From the NCBI RefSeq assembly GCF_000241465.1, contig NZ_JH584235.1, forward strand, positions 2,931,203 to 2,995,202: a DNA stretch of 64,000 nt, written 5' to 3'. Made by a program: the position numbers and the translations under genes. This document shows, in pieces, positions 37,113 to 45,132 of the stretch. This DNA comes from Sphingomonas echinoides ATCC 14820 (GTDB lineage: Bacteria > Pseudomonadota > Alphaproteobacteria > Sphingomonadales > Sphingomonadaceae). The notes beneath the pieces are model-generated. The model saw only the letters and a program-made list of their open reading frames with translations, was not told where the DNA came from and ran no database searches. How positions within the stretch are numbered: the stretch's first letter is position 1; each line of letters starts with the position of its first letter.

Positions 37113-39485
37113 TTAGGCCAGCAGCCGTGGCAGCCACTGCGCCGGATCGTCGCCGACCTCGGCGCGGATCGCATCGAGGCGGCGCACGCTGCTTTCGCGG
37201 CCCGACAGGATCGTCAGCAAATCGGGCATACCGCCCAGATTGAGCCGCGCGATCACGCTGTCATTGCCATGTTTTATCAGGAAACAGCGCGCCGTGTCGG
37301 GCAGCGTGCGGATCAGGTCGAATTCATGCGCGGTCAAGCCAAAGCCGTCGCAATAATCGACCGCCTGCGCCTTGGGGTTGACCATGAAGATTTGCGTCGC
37401 GGCTTGTTCGATGATGGCGCTGGAAATCTGGCTCGCCAGCGCGTCCGACGCGCTTTGGGTGCAGAAGCCGACGATGCCGTTGCGTTTGCGGATCGTCTTT
37501 TCCCAATCCTTGATGCGCAGCACGAACGCGGGATCGTCGAGCGCCTTCCAGCCTTCATCGATCACGATGATGCTCGGTGTGCCGTCCAGCCGCTGTTCGA
37601 CGCGGTGGAACAGATACATCATCACCGGCGTGCGCGCGGCGGGATCATCGAGGATTTGCGTCATGTCGAAGCCGAGCGTCGCCACGTCGAGATCGAGCGC
37701 GTCCTCTTCATTGTCGAACAGCCAAGCATAATCGCCCTTGCCGCACCACGCCGCCAGGCGTGCGGCGAGATCGAGCGTGGTCGGGCGTCCGCGTCCACGG
37801 AACAGCTCGACGAAATAACGCAGCCGCCGGAGCGCGCGCGGCTGGCTGAAATTGGCGTCGACCGCATCGGCGATGCGCGCCAGGTCCTCCGCGTCGAGCG
37901 CGGGGCCAGTGCCCGATACGAGCTTCGCCACCCAGTCGCACAGAAAGCGCCGGTTGGCGGGTTCGTCCTCCAGCAGCAGCGGGTTGAGCCCGGTCGGCTG
38001 GCCGGGACGCAGCAGATCATAGCGCCCGCCAATCGCGCGCAGGAAGATCTCCGCGCCGCGATCCTTGTCGAAATAGATCGTGCGCGGCGACAGCTTTTGC
38101 GCCTGGGCGAGCAGGAAGCCCATCACCACCGTCTTGCCCGCGCCCGATGGGCCAATCACGGTGAAATTGCCGAGATCGCCCTTGTGGAAATTGAAATAAT
38201 AGGGTCCAGCCGATGTCGTTTCCAACACCGTAATCGCCGGGCCCCAATGGTTGCCTCGCGCCGAGCCGGACGGGAAGCAATGGCCGCTGGCCAGGCTGGC
38301 GAAATTGCCGCTCGACACCAAGGCGCGCCGCGCGATGAATTTGAAATTGCCGGGGAATTGCGCCCAGTACGCCGCTTCGAGATTGACGTCCTCGCGCACC
38401 GCGATCACGCCCAGTTCGCTAAACGCGGTCTGCACATCGGCGGCGGCGAAATTGAGCGCGTCGAGCGTGTCGGCCTTGACCATCACGGTCAGGTGATGCT
38501 CGCCAAAGCCCGATCGGCCCGCCGCGACATCGTCCTTGGCCGATGCCAGCTCGTAACGCTGGCTCAATGCCTCATCATCGGCGGCCCTCATTCGGCGCAA
38601 AGCGAGGTTCATGCGGTCGAGCGTTGCCTGGCGATCGACAAAGGCGAAGCTCTCGCTCAGCACCATTTCGGCGGGCAGGCGCAGCAAATCGTCGAACATG
38701 CCGGGCACGGTCTGCGCCGGATAATCCTTGATCGACACCATCGCCGCGAAGCGACGCGGCGCATCGCCGGTGGCCGCGAGTTCGAGCGCGTCGGCCCCGA
38801 AGCTGATCCGGCGATCGGGCAGATACTGGCCAAAATCGCCACCCGGCTCCATCACCCGGCGCAGATCACCGCCATAGAGCAATGCGAGAAATTCGAGCGG
38901 CTCCGAACAGCGTCCGGCAGGCCCGGCATAGCTGGTGAGCAAGCGCGCGCCATAGGGTTCGAGCGAGGCGAGCAGAATGTCGCGCGCGGCGTTGAGCGCG
39001 ACCAGATCGCGCATCCGCCGCGCGTTGCTTTCCGCGCGCCCGCTCCCGCGAAACAGATTTTGCAACACCCCGATCCGCCCCGGCAGCGGACGCCGCACCA
39101 GCGTGAGGAACAGGTCGTTGACGTAGAGTTTGCGGCTGGACAGCTTGGTACGCCAGGCGGTGTCCAGCGACTGGCTGAACGGATCGGCAAAGGTCCCTTC
39201 GAACACCGGCTGCACTTCGCGGCGGACGACATGATGATAGAGCGCAAAGCGCGCATCGGCGATGCCGCGCAGCATCGTGTCGCGCAGCGTCTTGCGGTAA
39301 TTCAGCTCCTCCGAATCCGCCGTTTCGAACGGAAAGCCGGTCAGCCGGATAACTTGCATCATCCGCCCGTCGCGCAGCTCGATTGTCGCATCGTCGAGCG
39401 CGCGGGCATAAGGCAAATACGTGCCCGCCGAGCGTTCACGCGCGAAGCTCGGTGCCTGTTCGGCTGGGGAAGTGCGCGCCAGCAT
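37113..39485 (-). CDS. virB4: T4SS ATPase VirB4
   Basis: 790 residues, the family length. VirB4 powers pilin extraction and substrate transfer. The N-terminal CagE/TrbE region (YLPYARALDDATIELRDGRMM) is followed by GNHWGPAITVLET and Walker A VIGPSGAGKTVVMGF at about residues 435-450. DKDRGAEIFLRAIGGRYDLL and Walker B IIVIDEGWKALDD follow, then GFCTQSASDALAS. All ATPase landmarks are intact, so the system looks active. It lies between virB3 and virB6 with gaps of only a few bases. Confidence 0.96.
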   Translation of the reverse strand: MLARTSPAEQAPSFARERSAGTYLPYARALDDATIELRDGRMMQVIRLTGFPFETADSEELNYRKTLRDTMLRGIADARFALYHHVVRREVQPVFEGTFADPFSQSLDTAWRTKLSSRKLYVNDLFLTLVRRPLPGRIGVLQNLFRGSGRAESNARRMRDLVALNAARDILLASLEPYGARLLTSYAGPAGRCSEPLEFLALLYGGDLRRVMEPGGDFGQYLPDRRISFGADALELAATGDAPRRFAAMVSIKDYPAQTVPGMFDDLLRLPAEMVLSESFAFVDRQATLDRMNLALRRMRAADDEALSQRYELASAKDDVAAGRSGFGEHHLTVMVKADTLDALNFAAADVQTAFSELGVIAVREDVNLEAAYWAQFPGNFKFIARRALVSSGNFASLASGHCFPSGSARGNHWGPAITVLETTSAGPYYFNFHKGDLGNFTVIGPSGAGKTVVMGFLLAQAQKLSPRTIYFDKDRGAEIFLRAIGGRYDLLRPGQPTGLNPLLLEDEPANRRFLCDWVAKLVSGTGPALDAEDLARIADAVDANFSQPRALRRLRYFVELFRGRGRPTTLDLAARLAAWCGKGDYAWLFDNEEDALDLDVATLGFDMTQILDDPAARTPVMMYLFHRVEQRLDGTPSIIVIDEGWKALDDPAFVLRIKDWEKTIRKRNGIVGFCTQSASDALASQISSAIIEQAATQIFMVNPKAQAVDYCDGFGLTAHEFDLIRTLPDTARCFLIKHGNDSVIARLNLGGMPDLLTILSGRESSVRRLDAIRAEVGDDPAQWLPRLLA

Positions 39486-39488
39486 CGC

Positions 39489-39776
39489 TCAGGGACAGTA
39501 AGAGTTGCAGCGCCAATAGGCGTGGTTGCGCCCGCGCGGACATTGCGCGAGCTTGGTCATCCACAAATCGAAGAAGCGCGGCTCGCGCAGGCACGCGAGA
39601 TATCCGCCCAGATGGATGACGAGCGACAGCAGCAGCACCAGAAACGATTTGGTGAGGAGAAACGCCTCCATCGTGATGACGGCGTTGAGCACGAAGAAAC
39701 TGTAGGTGACGCCCGCGAACATTTGCGGGCGGGTCAGCGCGCCGAACACGGGATCACGGGCGAGCGCCGTGTTCAC
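39489..39776 (-). CDS. virB3: T4SS inner-membrane protein VirB3
   Basis: 95 residues starting with GTG at 39776, which overlaps the virB2 stop (GTGA). ALARDPVFGALTRPQMFAGV is the standard VirB3 opening, followed by a hydrophobic pair (FFVLNAVITMEAFLLTKSFLVLLL region) and a short C-terminal tail with FFDLWMTKLAQCP. VirB3 works with VirB4. The frame stays open far upstream, but that region is antisense and overlaps virB2/virB1 coding, so the GTG start is preferred. Confidence 0.9.
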   Translation of the reverse strand: MNTALARDPVFGALTRPQMFAGVTYSFFVLNAVITMEAFLLTKSFLVLLLSLVIHLGGYLACLREPRFFDLWMTKLAQCPRGRNHAYWRCNSYCP

Positions 39777-40108
39777 AGCCCCGGCCCGGTCGCGGCGGAT
39801 TTGATTCCGGCGACGATCGCGGCGGCCCCGAACACGATGAAACAGCCGAGGATGACGGTTGCGCCGCGCCGCCAGTCGATGCGGCCGGTGAGCATCCCCA
39901 GCCCGGTCGCGCCGACCGCGATCACCGCCAGCGAAGTCGCTACTGCGCCGAGCAGGGTGCCCTGCACCCAATCGACCGCCGAGACGATCACACCTGACCC
40001 CGACGGATCGAGCGAGGCCGATTGGGCGTGCGCCATCGTGCTCCATAGCAGGCCAAGGCCTGCCGCGACGGAACGCGCAAGAATAGGAGTACGCCGAAGC
40101 GATATCAT
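39773..40108 (-). CDS. virB2: T4SS major pilin VirB2
   Basis: 111 residues. A long signal peptide ends near STMAHAQS. The mature pilin of about 83 residues has two hydrophobic helices (AVATSLAVIAVGATGLGMLTG and ATVILGCFIVFGAAAIVAGI) separated by the polar RIDWRRG turn, the normal TrbC/VirB2 layout. It overlaps virB1 and virB3 by four bases on each side. Confidence 0.9.
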   Translation of the reverse strand: MISLRRTPILARSVAAGLGLLWSTMAHAQSASLDPSGSGVIVSAVDWVQGTLLGAVATSLAVIAVGATGLGMLTGRIDWRRGATVILGCFIVFGAAAIVAGIKSAATGPGL

Positions 40109-40722
40109 CGATCATTCCTCTGCTTGAATTTGGGGGCGACGCCCTCGACCGTGCTGCCGAGCCGCCCGAGCACCGCCCCGACATAAGCGCGCGTTTCGCG
40201 ATACGGCGGCACGCCGCGCCAGCGATCGACCGCGCCGGGACCGGCATTATAAGCGGCGAGGCTGAGCACGAGATCGCCGCGATAGCGCCGCATCAACCGC
40301 GCGAGATACAGCGCGCCGCCCTGATAATTCTGTTCCGAATCATACGGATCAACCCCCAGGGCGCGGGCGGTGGCGGGCATCAACTGCATCTCGCCAATCG
40401 CACCCGCGCGCGACACCACGCCCGCACGAAAGCGCGATTCCTGCCACGCCACGGCTTCGATCAAAGCGGGGCTGACCCCGGTGGCCAGCCCGGCGCGCGC
40501 GGCGGCTTGCGCGGTCGGGTTGGTGGAGACGCGGCGCTCTCGCACCGGAGCTGGCGGCACGATGGCGCGGCTACCCTCGGCGGTGAATTGCGTCGGCCCG
40601 GTATAGACGTTGGTCTGCCCATCGCTGCCGACTTCGATCACTTGCGCCGCTACGGGCACAGCGAGGCCAAGCACGGTCGTTGCCGCCGCTCTTATGCTCC
40701 ACACGCCGATCCGCGCCATCAT
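40105..40722 (-). CDS. virB1: T4SS-associated lytic transglycosylase VirB1
   Basis: 205 residues with a signal peptide (AAATTVLGLAVPVAAQ). The SLT domain carries the catalytic Glu in AVAWQESRFRAGVVS, then GAIGEMQLMPATARALGVDPYD, QNYQGGALYLARLMRRY and LSLAAYNAGPGAVDRW. It opens the peptidoglycan for T4SS assembly. It is the first gene of the operon; the promoter must lie in the 73 bases before DUF4198 or inside that gene, since transcription of DUF4198 runs in the same direction. Confidence 0.92.
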   Translation of the reverse strand: MMARIGVWSIRAAATTVLGLAVPVAAQVIEVGSDGQTNVYTGPTQFTAEGSRAIVPPAPVRERRVSTNPTAQAAARAGLATGVSPALIEAVAWQESRFRAGVVSRAGAIGEMQLMPATARALGVDPYDSEQNYQGGALYLARLMRRYRGDLVLSLAAYNAGPGAVDRWRGVPPYRETRAYVGAVLGRLGSTVEGVAPKFKQRNDR

Positions 40723-40795
40723 CTCGCGATCCTTCGATGCGGGGGCGATGGTGTCGCCGACCGCGTTTGATAGCGCCCGGATGCCAGCCGCCGCC

Positions 40796-41623
40796 TTACG
40801 GCGCGCGGCGCGACATTGGGGGCCGGGGATAGCCGAAGGTCAGGCTCGAAAACGTCGTTTCGAAATCCGCTTTGGGATTGCCCTTGATCGGCTTTGTCCA
40901 GATTACGTTGAGCTGCCAGTTTCCGATGCGCGGCACGCGAAATAAAGCGCGCCCGGTGGCGTCGGTCACATGCGTGGCGAGCGGGCGTTCGTCGAAATCG
41001 AGATTATTGAGCTTGACCGTGCCGCCCACCAGCGGCTTGCCCTCGAAGAACACGCGCACCGGCAAATCGGCCCCCGGCGGCAAGGTGTAGGGATCACGCT
41101 CCAGCACGAGTTCCAGGCTGAGGCCAATGCGCCGGGTCGCCACGTCGGTTGCGGGGGCGTTGCCGACCTGGATCAACGCCTTCGCGCGGCGTGAATAGAG
41201 CTCGCGTCCGGGAGAATCGGTCATGCCGGTGCGTTGGCGCAGCGCAAGTGCAGGGGTGAGCCCCTCCACTTTCAGATAATCGGTGAAGCGGATGCCGGGG
41301 AGCTCGCTCGGCGTCGCATTGGTCGCCAGTGCGTACAGATATTCGCCGGGCGGTCCGAAATGGAGCGTGGTGTCGGTCGTGGCGGACCCCAGCTTCAATT
41401 CGGGTCGCCGATCGCTATGCCCGTCGGGGCCATAACGGTCGAACCGGGTGATGCGGTTCGCCTCGATCAGCGATTTCGAACGATAGCTGCCATGACCGAC
41501 CAGGATCGACATGCTGGTGGTGCCGCCGGGCGCGATCCAGAAGGCGTTGGGCTGGATCCAGAAATCATGCGCCAGCGCCAGGCCGGGCAGCGCCAAAACC
41601 GCCACTGCGCCTAAGCGCCACAT
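40796..41623 (-). CDS. DUF4198 periplasmic protein, putative metal-uptake accessory
   Basis: 275 residues from the ATG at 41623. After the signal peptide (LGAVAVLALPGLALA) the mature protein begins AHDFWIQPNAFWIAPGG, the diagnostic DUF4198 start whose His is thought to bind metal. A C-terminal Ig-like domain follows (VRVFFEGKPLVGGTVKLNNLD, THVTDATGRALFRVP, GNWQLNVIWTKP). The family is often encoded beside Ni/Co transport genes and resembles NikM-type components. It diverges from a HupE/UreJ gene, which fits that idea. Confidence 0.8.
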   Translation of the reverse strand: MWRLGAVAVLALPGLALAHDFWIQPNAFWIAPGGTTSMSILVGHGSYRSKSLIEANRITRFDRYGPDGHSDRRPELKLGSATTDTTLHFGPPGEYLYALATNATPSELPGIRFTDYLKVEGLTPALALRQRTGMTDSPGRELYSRRAKALIQVGNAPATDVATRRIGLSLELVLERDPYTLPPGADLPVRVFFEGKPLVGGTVKLNNLDFDERPLATHVTDATGRALFRVPRIGNWQLNVIWTKPIKGNPKADFETTFSSLTFGYPRPPMSRRAP

Positions 41624-41715
41624 GGTCCCGCTGCGCGGTTTTATCCGGCGCGAAGGCATCGATTTGGCGCACCGGCCCGTAAGCCTGGCACATTCCCGGG
41701 CGACAAGGTTTGCAA

Positions 41716-42408
41716 ATGACACGGTCTCGAAATCTCCCAGGCGATGCTGGCTTTACGGAACAGGAGCGGATTTCGGTGCAGGGACGGGCAAACAATCCGC
41801 GCGCGCCGAGGTGGGGGTCGCCGCTTGTGCCACTGGCCTGCGCGCTCACGCTGGCGAGTGTGCTCGCCGCGCCCGCCAGCGCGCATACCGGTACGGGTCT
41901 GGCGGGTGGGTTCGTTTCGGGGATGCTCCATCCGCTCAGCGGAATGGATCATTTGCTGGCGATGGTATCGGTCGGTTTGTGGGGCGCGATCCTGGGGCGG
42001 CCGCTGCTGGTGGCGTTGCCGGTGATCTTCCCGGCGATGATGGCGGGCGGGGCGATCCTTGGCATGGTCGGTGCGCCGGTGCCGCCGGTCGAACTCGGCA
42101 TCGCGCTGTCGGTGCTGATGCTGGGCGTGGCGATTGCGTTCGGCCTGCGCCCGCCGGTGTGGCTGGCGTGCGTGATGGTGGGTGTGTTCGCGCTGTTCCA
42201 CGGCTATGCGCATGGCCGCGAATTGCCGTCCGCTGCCGATCCGATCGGCTATAGCGCGGGCTTCGTGCTCAGTACCGGGCTGCTGCATATCGCCGGTATC
42301 GCGATCGGGACCGTGAATGACACGCCGCGCGGCGCGCTGTTCGTCAAAGGGCTGGGCGCGGGGATCGGCGTGACCGGGCTGTATTTCCTGGCCAAGGCTC
42401 TGCTGTGA
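41716..42408 (+). CDS. HupE/UreJ-family permease, probable nickel/cobalt transporter
   Basis: Up to 230 residues. A signal-like segment (ALTLASVLAAPASA) precedes HTGTGLAGGFVSGMLHPLSGMDHLLAMV, whose HPLSGMDH is the HupE/UreJ signature and supplies metal-binding His/Asp. Six or seven helices follow, with a second His cluster in FALFHGYAHGRE. Members import Ni2+ or Co2+. ATG 41716 is listed; a GTG at 41776 with AGGAG upstream may be the true start. The stop overlaps the next gene (TGATG). Confidence 0.82.
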   Translation: MTRSRNLPGDAGFTEQERISVQGRANNPRAPRWGSPLVPLACALTLASVLAAPASAHTGTGLAGGFVSGMLHPLSGMDHLLAMVSVGLWGAILGRPLLVALPVIFPAMMAGGAILGMVGAPVPPVELGIALSVLMLGVAIAFGLRPPVWLACVMVGVFALFHGYAHGRELPSAADPIGYSAGFVLSTGLLHIAGIAIGTVNDTPRGALFVKGLGAGIGVTGLYFLAKALL

Positions 42409-42890
42409 TGCGCGACGGTTTGCTTCCCTCGGCGATGCTGTGCGTCGCGGTGGCGCTGGCGTTGGGGTTTGTGCCGACCCGCATCTGGGGGGGCGCTGTC
42501 GCGGCCTTGCTGTTCGGATGCGCCGCCGCCTTGCTGCCGCCGATCACGCCCGATCATGCCGATGTGATTTTCCTGGGGTGCTGGGTCAGCACCGTCGTGC
42601 TGGCGGCTTGCGTCCATCTGCCGCACGGCATGAACCGCGCCACCGCTGTGGTGCTGGGCCTTAACGCAGGCGTGTGGGCCTGTCTGGTGGCGCGCGTCGG
42701 CGGGGGCGCGGCAAACCTGCTGGTCGCGCTCCCGCTTGTGCTGCTGTGCGTGCCGGCGCGCTGGCTGGTGCTGAGCGGGCGCGGGATTGTGCTGAAAGTC
42801 GCGGCAAGCTGGCTGCTGGCGATCGGCGTGATGGAGATGGTGCTGATGCTGACACCGACGCCAGGGTATAAGCCCGATCATATGGAGTGA
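42408..42890 (+). CDS. Membrane protein coupled to HupE, unknown function
   Basis: 160 residues with about five hydrophobic segments (AMLCVAVALALGFV, AAVLLFG-type, VSTVVLAACVHLPHG, NLLVALPLVLLCVPA, VAASWLLAIGVMEMVL). Two His residues (PDHADV, VHLPHGMN) lie at membrane edges. The ATG overlaps the hupE stop by one base, so it is translated with it. I do not recognise a named family. A helper role in metal uptake is plausible from the coupling. Confidence 0.65.
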   Translation: MRDGLLPSAMLCVAVALALGFVPTRIWGGAVAALLFGCAAALLPPITPDHADVIFLGCWVSTVVLAACVHLPHGMNRATAVVLGLNAGVWACLVARVGGGAANLLVALPLVLLCVPARWLVLSGRGIVLKVAASWLLAIGVMEMVLMLTPTPGYKPDHME

Positions 42891-42904
42891 GCCTGACCGT
42901 GACG

Positions 42905-43489
42905 TCAGGAGGACAGCGCCACCGCCTGATCGAAAAACACCCGCAACTGCTGCACTCCGCGCCGCATTCTCGCTTTGGCGGTGCCGACAGGGACGCAAAG
43001 CACCGTAGCCAGTTCCTCATGCGTATAGCCATAGACCAAGGCGAGCGTCAGAACCTCGCGTTGCTTGTCGGCCAGTTTCGAAAAGCCGCTGAACATGTCG
43101 AGCCGCTCGATCACCGGGTCGGCGAGCGAGGCAATGTGATCGACATGGTCGGCAATGTCTTCCAACTGTGTGCGGTTGCGGCGGACATGGTCGATCGCGG
43201 CATTGCGCGCGATGCGCGAGATCCACGCCATCGCCGGGCCTTTGGAGGGATCGAACTGCTTGGCCTGCGACCAGACGCGCACGAAGGTGTCCTGCGTCAC
43301 GTCTTCCGCGATCACGGTCTGGCCGACGATGCGCAGCGCAATGTTGAACAGGCGGCGGTTGATCGCCTCATAGAGTGCGCGAAAGGCGCGAGTGTCACCG
43401 GCGGCGGTGGCGCTGAGCAAGCGCGAGAGGGCAAGGTCGAACCTGTCGATCGCAGCGGTTTGTTCCGCCGTTTTTAGTGCACTCGACAT
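42905..43489 (-). CDS. ECF sigma factor, RpoE/ECF11-like
   Basis: 194 residues from the ATG at 43489 (GGGGG site). Region 2: AFRALYEAINRRLFNIALRI, AEDVTQDTFVRVWSQAKQFD and GPAMAWISRIARNAAIDHVR. Region 4: LADKQREVLTLALVYGYTHEE then VLCVPVGTAKARMRRGVQQLR. The FDPSKGPAMAWI linker is of the type seen in sigma factors paired with ChrR anti-sigma proteins. A cupin gene lies 119 bases upstream on the same strand. A promoter matching the remembered RpoE consensus lies 1.6 kb away before a DUF4331 gene, suggesting a target. Confidence 0.88.
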   Translation of the reverse strand: MSSALKTAEQTAAIDRFDLALSRLLSATAAGDTRAFRALYEAINRRLFNIALRIVGQTVIAEDVTQDTFVRVWSQAKQFDPSKGPAMAWISRIARNAAIDHVRRNRTQLEDIADHVDHIASLADPVIERLDMFSGFSKLADKQREVLTLALVYGYTHEELATVLCVPVGTAKARMRRGVQQLRVFFDQAVALSS

Positions 43490-43608
43490 GATACCCCCAC
43501 CCGTCCCAAGCTCGTGTCGGGCTGCCTGAAGGCACCGACATTCCCAATACGGGCGGGCCATCCGAAAGGATGCGGGGCGGGTGGGGGCGGTTCGCGTAAC
43601 CCCGCAGA

Positions 43609-44082
43609 CTACAGGTCGAACGGGTCGCCGGGCGTGTTTTCGTCAAGCGGGGCCAGCGGGCCACGAATGTAGAGGAGCGCACCGTCGCGGCTGGTCAGAG
43701 TCCCGTGATCATGCCCGGTAAAGGCGATATGCAAATCGCCCTCGCGGGCGATGTCGCCATCGACCTCGATTTCGCCCGACAGGACCAGGCACTCTTCTAC
43801 GGAGGCGTGCGGATGCGGTGGCACCTCGGCACCGGGTTCCAGCTTCAGATAATAGGATTCCCAACCCGCATTGGCATCGACATAGAGTTGGCGCTTCAGC
43901 ACCTTGGGGCCGATGCTCAGCCACACGGCCGAGTCCTTGGTAATCGTCAAGCGCGGGCGCGCCGCCACCAAGGCGGCAATGCGCGCCTCGATTTGCTGCC
44001 AGCGCGCATCGCCATCCGAATCGACCGATGCCGATGGATCCGATCGGCCGCTTTCGGGCCCCGCGTCTTCAACCATCGTCAT
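43609..44082 (-). CDS. Cupin-domain protein, ChrR-like partner of the sigma factor
   Basis: About 157 residues. A polar N-terminus is followed by a single cupin: KRQLYVDANAGWESYYLKLE, EVPPHPHASVEECLVLSGE and GDLHIAFTGHDHGTLTSRDG. The HPH..E..H metal ligands match the C-terminal cupin of ChrR. The N-terminal zinc anti-sigma domain of ChrR (His-x3-Cys-x2-Cys) is not visible, so how it would inhibit sigma is unclear; it may be a redox or metal sensor. GTG 44106 is an alternative start. Its co-direction with the ECF gene supports a regulatory pair. Confidence 0.75.
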   Translation of the reverse strand: MTMVEDAGPESGRSDPSASVDSDGDARWQQIEARIAALVAARPRLTITKDSAVWLSIGPKVLKRQLYVDANAGWESYYLKLEPGAEVPPHPHASVEECLVLSGEIEVDGDIAREGDLHIAFTGHDHGTLTSRDGALLYIRGPLAPLDENTPGDPFDL

Positions 44083-44241
44083 ATCGAACCGGTGCCCTTC
44101 ACCCACTATTCCTCAGCTCTTACGCAGCATTTCCCAATTGCGATGCGCTACCATAGCGATGGCGCATGATCCACAATCCGGCGCACCTCCGTGCCGAAGC
44201 TCGGGGATCGCGGTTCCACCTGCCAACGGCGCATCCTTTTG

Positions 44242-45030
44242 ATGGATCGCTTCGTAAACGCATCATGGTCTCATTCGGTTCAGCAAAGTGACGCGACGGG
44301 CATGTGGCGATCAACCGTGTCGTGGCCTGAGCCGCCGCTCCTGCGCCGTCGCCTCGCGGCGATCGGCCTGTCGCTATGTGTTGCCGCGCTTGAACTGATC
44401 CTGGCCTTTTGGGGGTTTTCCTTCGGGGTCCCGGTGCCCGCCTCTCCATCCCATGGCGCGAACGGCATCTCGGCACCACTCTCGGTCTTTAATCTTCAGG
44501 CGGTCGCGGCTACCCGTCCTGCCCAACGCGCGGCAAAGGCGATATCACTCCCAATACCCAAACCGAAACTGGCAAAGCCCGCACCTCTGGCGGTCGGGCC
44601 TGCGGCGATTGATCCTGATCTCCTCGAGAGTCACGAAGCGGATGAAGCGAGCCTCGCCGCGTTCGAGCCGCTATCGGGGCAGCACGGGGCGGAAGCGCCC
44701 TGTAGCCTGGCGCAGGATCTCGCGCGCGACCTCCAGGCCAACCCGCTGGCGCAACGCGCGCTGGAACGCATCCCGGCTCGATCGACCGCGATCGCGGGCG
44801 CATTGCTGCTGTGGGACGGTCGCTGGATCATCGCCGATACCGATCCCGGCGTGGTGATGTTGCGCGAGATCGTGCTGCGCGAAGTGGTGGCCGCCAAGCC
44901 GGACTGTCGTGCCGCCGTGAACATCGGCCCGCACTTTCTGTTCGTGAGCAGCGGCAGCAGCGGCAAAACCACCACGATCGTGATCGGATCGGGCCAGTGG
45001 CGCTGGGGCGATCTGACGACCAGCCCATAA
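44242..45030 (+). CDS. Membrane-anchored protein of unknown function, TonB-like layout
   Basis: About 262 residues if started at ATG 44242 (44302 is an alternative with GACGGG upstream). One hydrophobic helix (LAAIGLSLCVAALELILAFWG) follows a basic segment. Next is a Pro/Lys/Ala-rich stretch (SLPIPKPKLAKPAPL) and a C-terminal region of about 100 residues with two Cys (APCSLAQDL, KPDCRAAV) and beta-rich ends (HFLFVSSGSSGKTTTIVIG). I do not recognise a family. Although the next gene follows closely, that gene has its own promoter. Confidence 0.5.
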   Translation: MDRFVNASWSHSVQQSDATGMWRSTVSWPEPPLLRRRLAAIGLSLCVAALELILAFWGFSFGVPVPASPSHGANGISAPLSVFNLQAVAATRPAQRAAKAISLPIPKPKLAKPAPLAVGPAAIDPDLLESHEADEASLAAFEPLSGQHGAEAPCSLAQDLARDLQANPLAQRALERIPARSTAIAGALLLWDGRWIIADTDPGVVMLREIVLREVVAAKPDCRAAVNIGPHFLFVSSGSSGKTTTIVIGSGQWRWGDLTTSP

Positions 45031-45056
45031 TTTTTGGCACAATATTTTCGGCGGGG

Positions 45057-45086
45057 TGATCCGGATTTTGCGCGGCTGCGTAACGA
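45057..45086 (+). promoter_or_regulatory. RpoE-type promoter of the DUF4331 gene
   Basis: TGATCC at 45057-45062, an 18-base spacer, and TAACGA at 45081-45086. This agrees with the -35/-10 pattern and spacing I recall for the Rhodobacter sphaeroides RpoE/ChrR regulon (TGATCC, 18 bases, TAAGA-like). The GTG of the DUF4331 gene starts about 45 bases downstream. The ECF sigma gene in this window is the natural candidate to use it. Confidence 0.6.
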
Positions 45087-45132
45087 AGGTGCGGTCCCAA
45101 TCGGGGATCGATCCATATCCCCGGAGATAGCA

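Noticed and set aside
37269..40127. Open frame of over 950 codons antisense to virB1-virB4
   Set aside because: Lies opposite clearly conserved T4SS genes; composition is Arg/Ala/His rich as expected from GC-rich third positions; no domain or ribosome site.
41624..41715. Cobalamin or nickel riboswitch between DUF4198 and HupE
   Set aside because: The 92-base gap is too short for a cobalamin riboswitch and shows no B12-box or NiCo-type conserved core.
44167..44190. Second RpoE-type promoter (TGATCC at 44167)
   Set aside because: No TA-containing -10 at the required spacing, and the minus-strand sequence before the cupin gene matches the consensus only at about half the positions.
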